From Candidatus Methanogaster sp. (GTDB lineage Archaea; Halobacteriota; Methanosarcinia; Methanosarcinales; Methanogasteraceae), in assembly GCA_013572355.1 (NCBI GenBank), contig QBUV01000094.1, positions 1-34,601 on the forward strand: a stretch of DNA of 34,601 nt, in the 5' to 3' direction. The notes under the pieces were generated by a model. That model was given only the letters and a program-made list of their open reading frames with translations. It was not told the origin of the DNA and made no database searches. This document shows positions 17,571-24,971 of this stretch, one piece after another. Every line of letters starts with the position of its first letter. Positions within the stretch are counted from its first letter, which is position 1. A program made the translations under genes and the position numbers.

Positions 17571-18761
17571 ATGGACAGAAATAACACTTTAAAATCGATA
17601 ACTATCAGCATAATGCTGGTGCTATCGATCGTAGCGCTATGTACCGGCACCGTATCTGCAAAACCGATAGAGATACGGGCTATGCCGGGATCGATCACAA
17701 CCGGTTCTGATATGATTCTCGATGGGTTTAATTTCTCGGCGTTGCAGTATTCTATTAAGAAGCCGCTCCCCAACGCCACTGTAGAATTCCTCGACCTCCA
17801 CTTCGCCAGTAACGGGACGATCAAAGAAGACGATGCGGTTTACACGACAAATACGTGCAAGGGCCCTACTATGCGGTTTATCTGGTTCATGGGCTGCGAA
17901 TACCGCTCGCTCGATCCGGATAAGGCGAATCTCTTGAGTAAGATACTGATCTGTTTCGACAAATATGATGCGCCGGAGGAGGGCAATACAAAGAAGACCC
18001 TGGCAACCGGCGAGATCTGGGAGCTTAAGGAAGGGTACAGTCTTGTGGCATCGCAGGTTGATCTCAAAGGTAATAAAGTGTATCTAAATATTTATAAAAA
18101 TGGTGAAGCTGTGTACGATGAGGTTCTCCAACCAGGGGACTATTTCGTGTACAACGAGACCATCGACGATGTGGAGGACATTACCCTCTTCACGTGCCAC
18201 GTTGATTCGGCGTTCCGCGGAACCGATTCCAATGTCGTGATACTGAGTGTGGTGAGACAGTACTCGGATAATCCGAAGAAGATTGAGATCGGCGATGAGT
18301 ACGGGGACTTTGAGGTGAAAGAGATCACAGGTACGATGATCCAACTCAGGAACGCCAACACGATATCCTTTTCGCGCTTTGAACGAGCGGAACTGCTTGG
18401 CGATTGGATTAAGTTTAGGGTTTCTGAGAATGGATGGTGGGGCTATGCATATACCGAAAAAGAGTGCGCAGCTCCGGAAGTTAAGGGATCTACCGGAAAC
18501 CCGGAGTCATCACCAGTCGAGACTGTGGTAGCAGACAGCACCCCAGCCACCACGCCAACCAGTGTGGCAGATACAGATACCGGCGGCGACACTTCCGAAG
18601 ACGCGCCCGCCGCACCCCCTGATGATACCAGTGCAACGGAAAACAATCCTGCGACGGAGACTGGAACTGATGCCGCGCATCCGGAATCTGTTCCGGGTTT
18701 CGGGGTTCTCTCTGTTATCGCTGGACTTTTTGCAGTTGCCTGCATTAGACGGCTGAAGTGA
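17571..18761 (+). CDS. S-layer-related secreted protein (Methanosarcina S-layer domain-like) with PGF-CTERM anchor
   Basis: 396 aa; signal peptide, single S-layer-type domain ('SLVASQVDLKGNKVYLNIYKNGEAVYDEVLQPGDYF'), Thr/Pro/Asp-rich linker, C-terminal 'PGFGVLSVIAGLFAVACIRRLK'. Confidence 0.82.
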   Translation: MDRNNTLKSITISIMLVLSIVALCTGTVSAKPIEIRAMPGSITTGSDMILDGFNFSALQYSIKKPLPNATVEFLDLHFASNGTIKEDDAVYTTNTCKGPTMRFIWFMGCEYRSLDPDKANLLSKILICFDKYDAPEEGNTKKTLATGEIWELKEGYSLVASQVDLKGNKVYLNIYKNGEAVYDEVLQPGDYFVYNETIDDVEDITLFTCHVDSAFRGTDSNVVILSVVRQYSDNPKKIEIGDEYGDFEVKEITGTMIQLRNANTISFSRFERAELLGDWIKFRVSENGWWGYAYTEKECAAPEVKGSTGNPESSPVETVVADSTPATTPTSVADTDTGGDTSEDAPAAPPDDTSATENNPATETGTDAAHPESVPGFGVLSVIAGLFAVACIRRLK

Positions 18762-18787
18762 AAGAGGTGGATACCACAGACTCTTGC

Positions 18788-18822
18788 AAGACCTGTGACA
18801 GATGTTCTACAGGTCTTTTTTA
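18788..18822 (+). terminator. Hairpin terminator: AAGACCTGT-(12 nt)-ACAGGTCTT followed by T-run
   Basis: Perfect 9-bp inverted repeat directly followed by TTTT, 27 nt after the S-layer-like gene stop. Confidence 0.7.
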
Positions 18823-18935
18823 CTTTATCGAAGGCAGAGGGCAGATGTGCCAGATGCATCCCGAGCAGAATCAGCCGACGGGGTGGGAACTGTGATCGGT
18901 TATGGGCGGCGGCAGCAGCTCTGTAAACCGAATAG

Positions 18936-18966
18936 GTTAATATAGAAGGATGTTATAGATTAACAT
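18936..18966. promoter_or_regulatory. Overlapping inverted repeats (GTTAAT..ATTAAC and ATGTTA-tagat-TAACAT) upstream of sepF
   Basis: Direct reading; 19-49 bp upstream of the sepF start, overlapping a TATA-like stretch. Confidence 0.4.
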
Positions 18967-18984
18967 AATTACACAGGTGATTTC

Positions 18985-19380
18985 ATGGCCAATAGAAATA
19001 TTATAGAAAGGATACTTGGTCCGCCGATGCCGAAAAAATCTGTAGACCCTGATAAGTATCACAATATCAGTCTCGATGACTACGATGAGGTCATAGAAGA
19101 TGCGCCGGCGGAGACGTACATACGTGTTGCGGAACTGAGCAATCTCGATGGAATTCCCGATCTAAGAAAGGAGATATACGACGGAAATATCGTGATTGTC
19201 GATATCTCGCTGATAAAGCGGGACAAGATGATACTCGAACGCGCGCTTCGTGACCTGCGTGATGTGGTAAGTGATGTTCATGGGGATATTGCAGGACTCG
19301 GCGAGGATATGGTGATCACGACTCCGACAGGCATCAAGATCGATCGTACACGGCTTGGTGGGCAGACAACGGCATATTGA
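18985..19380 (+). CDS. sepF: Archaeal cell division protein SepF
   Basis: 131 aa; 'TYIRVAELSNLDGIPDLRKEIYDGNIVIVDISLIKRDKMILERALRDLRDVVSDVHGDIAGLGEDMVITTPTGIKI'. Confidence 0.88.
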   Translation: MANRNIIERILGPPMPKKSVDPDKYHNISLDDYDEVIEDAPAETYIRVAELSNLDGIPDLRKEIYDGNIVIVDISLIKRDKMILERALRDLRDVVSDVHGDIAGLGEDMVITTPTGIKIDRTRLGGQTTAY

Positions 19381-19381
19381 T

Positions 19382-20776
19382 ATGAAGATCAACAGCCCTC
19401 TGCAGGCTTACGAATACCTGCCGAAGACGAACTGCGGGGACTGTGGGGAACCGACATGCATGGCGTTTGCCTCGCATCTGATCGATCGGTCGATGAAGGC
19501 AGAGGAGTGCCCGCCCCTGCTCGGTGAAGAATATAACGATAATTATAACACGCTCGTCGATCTGCTTGCGCCTGAGATACGCGAGGTCGTAATCGGAACC
19601 GGCGACCATGCGATCACCATCGGCGGGGATGATGTGCTGTATCGGCACAAGCTGACCTTCTTTAATAAAACCGCCTTCGCTTATGACGTGTGGGACACGA
19701 TGAGCGAAGAAGAACTGGTGGGGCGTGTCAACGATATCCAGAACTACAAAAAATTTTATATCGGCGAATTCCTGACGCTTGACGCGGTTGCGATCAGATG
19801 CACGTCCGGTGATGCGGATCAGTTCGCGCAAACGACCGCGAAGGTGATGGAAACGACCGAACTGCCGCTCCTACTCTGCTCGCTTGATCCGGAGATTCTC
19901 GGTGCAGGACTTGCCGTTGCCGCCGATCGAAAGCCGCTGATCTATGCTGCGACCACAGAGAACTGGCGCGATGTTGCAGAGCTTGCACTCACACATAACG
20001 TCCCTGTGGTGCTCTCTGCGCCAAACGATCCGGATGCCTTGAAATCGCTTGCACTGACGTTTGCGTCGGCGGGCATCACCGATCTCGTGCTCGATCCGGG
20101 GACGTTTCCGACAGACGGGCTGCGGGACTCCTTTGAGAACTTCCTGAAGATCAGGCGTGCAGGGATCGATGGGCAGACCGATATCGCATATCCGCTGATG
20201 GCGGTTCCCATGACGGTGTGGGAACGTTCCGATGGCATAAGTGCGGCATACTGGGAGAGCGTGCTTGCATCGATCTTCACGGTCAGGTACGGGGACATCA
20301 TGATCATGCACAGCATCGAGCCGTACTCGCTTCTTCCCGAACTGCATATCAGGGACACGGTCTACACCGACCCGAGAAAGCCGGTGATGGTCGATGCAGG
20401 TGTCTTTGAGGTCGGATCGCCTGACCGGAAGTCGCCTGTCTTCGTAACAGCGAACTTTGCGCTGACATATTACACGGTGGAGAGCGATCTGGCGTCCAAT
20501 GACATCGACTGCTATCTCTGCGTGGTGGACACCGACGGCATCGGCGTCGAGGCTGCGGTAGCGGGCGGACAGCTCACTGCGGCAAAGATCAAGGCTATGT
20601 TCGATTCGGCCGGTTTTGATGTGAAGGAGAAGACCGACCACGGCACAATGATCCTTCCGGGACTTGCTGCACGGCTGCAAGGGGATGTTGAGGATGAAAC
20701 CGGGCTTACCGTGATGATCGGACCTCCTGATTCAGGGCAGATCCCGCGGTGGATGGAATCGAAGTGGGAGTCGTAA
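19382..20776 (+). CDS. cdhE: Acetyl-CoA decarbonylase/synthase gamma subunit (corrinoid/Fe-S protein large subunit)
   Basis: 464 aa from MKINSPLQAYEYLPKTNCGDCGEPTCMAFASHLIDRSMKAEECPPL; N-terminal CX2CX4C..C 4Fe-4S motif, TIM barrel and corrinoid-binding C-terminus. Confidence 0.93.
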   Translation: MKINSPLQAYEYLPKTNCGDCGEPTCMAFASHLIDRSMKAEECPPLLGEEYNDNYNTLVDLLAPEIREVVIGTGDHAITIGGDDVLYRHKLTFFNKTAFAYDVWDTMSEEELVGRVNDIQNYKKFYIGEFLTLDAVAIRCTSGDADQFAQTTAKVMETTELPLLLCSLDPEILGAGLAVAADRKPLIYAATTENWRDVAELALTHNVPVVLSAPNDPDALKSLALTFASAGITDLVLDPGTFPTDGLRDSFENFLKIRRAGIDGQTDIAYPLMAVPMTVWERSDGISAAYWESVLASIFTVRYGDIMIMHSIEPYSLLPELHIRDTVYTDPRKPVMVDAGVFEVGSPDRKSPVFVTANFALTYYTVESDLASNDIDCYLCVVDTDGIGVEAAVAGGQLTAAKIKAMFDSAGFDVKEKTDHGTMILPGLAARLQGDVEDETGLTVMIGPPDSGQIPRWMESKWES

Positions 20777-20781
20777 GAAGA

Positions 20782-20800
20782 TTTCACTTTCACCCCGCTC
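20782..20800 (+). repeat. Copy 1 of 19-bp dispersed repeat TTTCACTTTCACCCCGCTC
   Basis: Identical 19-mer also at 23231-23249. Confidence 0.7.
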
Positions 20801-20841
20801 TTGGATTACTGATTTATATATGTGGGCTGATGTACATATCA

Positions 20842-20915
20842 AGGACTTGCACAGCCCTACACGATTCTGGGCGGACCTGCAGATTCGTCCCCTCTTTTTC
20901 TTTTTTTATTTTTTT
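20842..20915 (+). ncRNA. Candidate small RNA or attenuated leader between cdhE and uvrC
   Basis: TATA-like TTTATATA at 20813-20820, alternative pairings GGGCTG/CAGCCC/GGGC, then a long T-rich tract (20894-20915). Confidence 0.25.
20894..20915 (+). terminator. T-rich terminator downstream of cdhE
   Basis: ctttttctttttttatttttttaa tract, typical archaeal poly-T termination signal. Confidence 0.55.
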
Positions 20916-21010
20916 AACAACCTCAGCCAGACCCCTGATCCGTAAGATTCATTGCTAATCCCGCTCGCAGTATATCTACCAGACCGCGTGTAAGCGACTC
21001 TGAAAGAAAC

Positions 21011-22561
21011 ATGATCGATCCATCAGGACTCCCGGAAGACCCGGGATGCTATCTCTTCAAAGATGCCGCTGATAACATAATCTACGTGGGGAAAGCAAAG
21101 AATCTCAAAAAACGCGTCCATAGTTACTTCCAGAGACGCGAGCGCGACCCAAAGACCGAGGTCCTCGTAGAAAAAGCAGATTCTGTCGATTTCATCGTAA
21201 CGGACAGTGAACTTGAGGCGCTGATCCTTGAAAACACCCTCATTAAGCGACACCAGCCGAGATACAACATCGACCTTAAGGATGCTAAGAGTTACGCATA
21301 TATCCATATCACGGACGAGGAATTTCCGCGTATCGGGATTGCACGGAGGTTGGGCGGAAGCGGCAGTTTCTTTGGTCCGTTTGTCACTGCAAAGGAGCGC
21401 GACTATATCCTTTCGGTCGTTAAGAAGACGTTTAAGCTGCGGTCATGTCGCAGACTCACGAAACGGGCGTGTCTCAGGTACCATATCGGGTCGTGCAGCG
21501 CGCCGTGCATCGGAAAGATCAGCACCGAAGAGTACCACAAGCAGGCCTCCCGGGCGCAGTCGCATCTCCGCGGGAATACGAGCGACCTGATCCGGTCTTT
21601 ATCGCAGGAGATGGCAGAAAAATCGACGGAACAGGAATTTGAGCGGGCGTTAGAACTTAGAAACCAGATCGCTGCCATCGAACACCTTTCCGAGCGCCAG
21701 TATGTGGATCGGCAGAAGAAGTACGATGAGGATGTCGTCAACTACGTGAAAAGCGATTGTAAGGTCTATCTCATGCTCTTCAACGTGTACAAGGGCATGC
21801 TCGCAGACAAGCAGGAGTTCGTCTTCGATGAGCGCGAGGAGGTGATCGACGAGTTCCTTGTGCAGTACTACTCAGAGCACGACCCGCCGCCCGAACTGAT
21901 CCTGCCCTCGCAGGTAAGTGATGTGATCCCGGATTTCCTATCCGAAAGAAGCGGGCGGCGGGTCAGGATCACGGTCCCGAAGCGGGGGGAGAAGAAGAAG
22001 CTGCTTGATCTTGTCGGGAAGAATATCGAGATTTCATTCTTTGGCGGGCAGATCAAACTTGAGGCGCTGAAGAACCTTCTCGGGCTTTCCCGCGTCCCCT
22101 CTGTCATCGAGTGCTTTGACATCTCCCACCTCTCAGGCACGTCGATGGTCGCATCGATGGTGCAGTACAGGTCAGGAAAGCCGGATAAACGGAATTACAG
22201 GCGGTTCAAGATCAGGACGGTCGAGAAGATCGACGATTTCGCTGCCATCGCGGAGGTCGTGCGGAGGCGGTACTCACGCCTGAAAAGGGAAGCTGGCGAA
22301 TTCCCGGATCTGGTAATCATCGATGGCGGGAAGGGGCAGCTATCGGCAGCCCGCGGGGAGGTTGGAAGACTCGGACTCAGGATTCCAATCATCTCCATCG
22401 CCAAACGTGAGGAAGAGATCTATGTGCCGGGTCTCACCCATCCCCTGCCTGCTGACCGGAAAGACAAAGCATCGCTCTTTGTTCAGGAGATCCGGGATGA
22501 GGCGCACCGGTTCGCAGTCGCGTACCACCGGCTGCTCAGGCGAAAAGCGGTGGTGTCATGA
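21011..22561 (+). CDS. uvrC: Excinuclease ABC subunit C
   Basis: 516 aa; GIY-YIG domain 'PGCYLFKDAADNIIYVGKAKNLKKRVHSYFQ', UvrC RNase H-like 'ECFDISHLSGTSMVASMVQY', 'LVIIDGGKGQLSAA', 'IRDEAHRFAVAYHR'. Confidence 0.96.
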   Translation: MIDPSGLPEDPGCYLFKDAADNIIYVGKAKNLKKRVHSYFQRRERDPKTEVLVEKADSVDFIVTDSELEALILENTLIKRHQPRYNIDLKDAKSYAYIHITDEEFPRIGIARRLGGSGSFFGPFVTAKERDYILSVVKKTFKLRSCRRLTKRACLRYHIGSCSAPCIGKISTEEYHKQASRAQSHLRGNTSDLIRSLSQEMAEKSTEQEFERALELRNQIAAIEHLSERQYVDRQKKYDEDVVNYVKSDCKVYLMLFNVYKGMLADKQEFVFDEREEVIDEFLVQYYSEHDPPPELILPSQVSDVIPDFLSERSGRRVRITVPKRGEKKKLLDLVGKNIEISFFGGQIKLEALKNLLGLSRVPSVIECFDISHLSGTSMVASMVQYRSGKPDKRNYRRFKIRTVEKIDDFAAIAEVVRRRYSRLKREAGEFPDLVIIDGGKGQLSAARGEVGRLGLRIPIISIAKREEEIYVPGLTHPLPADRKDKASLFVQEIRDEAHRFAVAYHRLLRRKAVVS

Positions 22562-22632
22562 TCTTTCGCGGTTTATAGTGTGACGTTTATAGCCGTTGAA
22601 ACCGAACAACCCTTCTGAAGTTCAGACTGACC

Positions 22633-23286
22633 ATGTTAGAACACTCAACCCACCCCGGCTACCAGATCCACCTCGCAGATACCGTCTACGAACCGGCAGA
22701 GGACTCGTACCTCTTGATCGATGCCGCACTAAACGAGATCGCGGGATCGAATCGGCGCCTGCGCATCATCGAGATCGGCACCGGATCAGGGATCGTGACA
22801 GCGGCTATGATGCGAGATGCGCCGGAACACCGATACGCAGCAACCGACATCAGCCCCCACGCGGTAACCTGCGCCAGGGCAAACCGTGTGCCGGTTGTTC
22901 GTGCGGATCTCTTCAGAGGGATCGGGGGCAGATTTGATCTGATCATCTTCAATCCGCCGTATCTCCCAACCACACCAGCCGAGCGGGTCGATGGCTGGCT
23001 CGATCGTGCATGGAACGGCGGGGCTGATGGGCGGGCGGTCATCAACCGGTTCCTCAAACATGCGCCAGCATTTCTCGCAGACCGCGGAAGCATCCTGCTC
23101 TTGCTCTCGTCACTGACCGGCATCGAGGCGGTGCGTGAGCGCATGGCGTCGGTGGGTCTTCTGGTGTACGAGGTGGCGAGCATCCGATGCCCGGGCGAGC
23201 GGCTTGTGGTGCTGCGTGGTTCACATCCACTTTCACTTTCACCCCGCTCATGCCAAACGGTTAATACTCCCCCAAAAACAGTTTGA
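22633..23286 (+). CDS. HemK/PrmC-like (archaeal Mtq2-type) protein methyltransferase
   Basis: 217 aa; 'VYEPAEDSYLLIDA', 'IIEIGTGSGIVTAAM', 'IIFNPPYLPTTP' NPPY motif. Confidence 0.9.
   Translation: MLEHSTHPGYQIHLADTVYEPAEDSYLLIDAALNEIAGSNRRLRIIEIGTGSGIVTAAMMRDAPEHRYAATDISPHAVTCARANRVPVVRADLFRGIGGRFDLIIFNPPYLPTTPAERVDGWLDRAWNGGADGRAVINRFLKHAPAFLADRGSILLLLSSLTGIEAVRERMASVGLLVYEVASIRCPGERLVVLRGSHPLSLSPRSCQTVNTPPKTV
23231..23249 (+). repeat. Copy 2 of 19-bp dispersed repeat TTTCACTTTCACCCCGCTC
   Basis: Identical to 20782-20800; lies in the last codons of the HemK-like ORF. Confidence 0.7.
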
Positions 23287-23297
23287 TCTAGATTATC

Positions 23298-24275
23298 ATG
23301 AACGAAATATCCATAGAGGAACTTCCGGGCGTTGGTCCTGCGACCGCTGAGAAACTGAAGGATGCGGGATTCAATTCAATCGAGGCGATTGCTGTTGCGT
23401 CGCCTTCAGAACTTGCAGCAACCGCGGAAATCGGGGAATCGACCGCGGTCAAGATCATCGCAGCAGCACGAACCTCTGCCGATGTCGGCGGATTCGAGAC
23501 CGGAGATGCCATCCTCGAGCGCAGGAAGGAGATCGGCAAACTCAAGCTCGGATGCACCGAGGTTGACAACATGATGGGCGGGGGATTTGAAACACAGGCG
23601 ATTACAGAGGTGTATGGCGAGTTTGGTTCCGGAAAGACGCAGATAGCACATCAAATTGCAGTAAATGTGCAGCTGCCGGTTGGCTTGGGTGGACTGAACG
23701 GATCTGTAATCCTCATCGACACAGAGAACACATTTCGACCGGATCGGATCGCAAGCATGGTGGAAGGGGCGGCAAAGAGATACGAAACCGAGTATGATCC
23801 CGAGGAATTCCTGAAAAACATCCATGTTGCCCGTGCATACAACTCCAACCATCAGGTCCTTCTCGTGGACACCGCATCCGAACTTGCAGATTCGCTCCGG
23901 GATACCGATAAGCCAGTACGCCTCTTGATTGTGGATTCGCTGACAGCGCACTTCCGGGCAGAGTATGTCGGCAGGGGCACGCTTGCTGATAGGCAGCAGA
24001 AATTAAACAAGCATCTGCACGCCCTCATGCGATTTGGCGACCTGAACAATGCGATGGTCTTTATAACCAATCAGGTGATGTCAAAGCCGGATGCGTTCTT
24101 CGGCGATCCGACAAAGCCGATCGGCGGGCACATTCTCGGGCACACCTCGACATTCCGGCTATATCTGCGGAAATCGAAAGGTGACAAGCGGGTTGCAAAA
24201 CTGGTCGACTCACCCAACCTTCCGGACGGCGAGGCACTATACACAGTGACACCAGAGGGGCTATTCGATATATGA
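23298..24275 (+). CDS. radA: DNA repair and recombination protein RadA
   Basis: 325 aa; N-terminal HhH '[32 protein letters not shown]', Walker A 'GEFGSGKTQ', '[41 protein letters not shown]'. Confidence 0.97.
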   Translation: MNEISIEELPGVGPATAEKLKDAGFNSIEAIAVASPSELAATAEIGESTAVKIIAAARTSADVGGFETGDAILERRKEIGKLKLGCTEVDNMMGGGFETQAITEVYGEFGSGKTQIAHQIAVNVQLPVGLGGLNGSVILIDTENTFRPDRIASMVEGAAKRYETEYDPEEFLKNIHVARAYNSNHQVLLVDTASELADSLRDTDKPVRLLIVDSLTAHFRAEYVGRGTLADRQQKLNKHLHALMRFGDLNNAMVFITNQVMSKPDAFFGDPTKPIGGHILGHTSTFRLYLRKSKGDKRVAKLVDSPNLPDGEALYTVTPEGLFDI

Positions 24276-24943
24276 TCAAGGCTATTGCGATCGATATCGA
24301 TGGCACGCTGACGCACAATGACCGGAGCATCGACTGCCGCGCAGTGGAGTGCCTTCGCTCGCTCGATATCCCGATCGTGCTTGCTACTGGTAACGTGCTC
24401 TGCTTTGCAAGGGCGGCAGCAAAACTGATCGGAACCGGCGGGCAGATTATAGCAGAGAACGGCGGCGTAATCTCGCTTGAATATGATGGCAAGGAGTACT
24501 ACGGTGGCGATATCGATGCGTGTGAGCGTGCGTTTGATGCATTGACAAAACATCTCGGTGCACATATCCAAAAACTCGATTCAGAGTACAGGAAGACCGA
24601 GATAGCTCTTCGGAGGAACTTTGATGCCGCGGATGCGCGGCAGATCATTGGTGAGGACATCGAGGTTGTGGATTCCGGTTACGCCATCCATCTAAAGAGC
24701 AAGAATGTGGACAAGGGAACCGGACTCTTCCGGATAGCTGGTCTCATGGGTATCGATGCAAGCGACTTTGCTGCCATCGGGGACTCTGAAAACGATCTGC
24801 AACTGCTTGCCGCGGCTGGATTTGGGGTTGCTGTCGGAAATGCGCATCCTGCGCTTGCGGCTGCTGCCGATCTCGTGACCGCTGGCAAGTATGGCGCAGG
24901 CGTTGTCGAGGCGATCCGGTATCTGGCATCTTGCAAGATCTGA
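24272..24943 (+). CDS. Archaeal-type phosphoglycolate phosphatase (HAD superfamily)
   Basis: 223 aa; '[17 protein letters not shown]', '[28 protein letters not shown]'; ATGA overlap with radA. Confidence 0.88.
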   Translation: MIKAIAIDIDGTLTHNDRSIDCRAVECLRSLDIPIVLATGNVLCFARAAAKLIGTGGQIIAENGGVISLEYDGKEYYGGDIDACERAFDALTKHLGAHIQKLDSEYRKTEIALRRNFDAADARQIIGEDIEVVDSGYAIHLKSKNVDKGTGLFRIAGLMGIDASDFAAIGDSENDLQLLAAAGFGVAVGNAHPALAAAADLVTAGKYGAGVVEAIRYLASCKI

Positions 24944-24971
24944 CCCACACCGCAGTCAGCCGACGTAAATC

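Noticed and set aside
19871-20680. 269-aa minus-strand ORF inside cdhE
   Set aside because: Antisense to a confidently assigned gene; Arg/His/Cys-rich, low-complexity translation typical of a shadow ORF in this codon usage.
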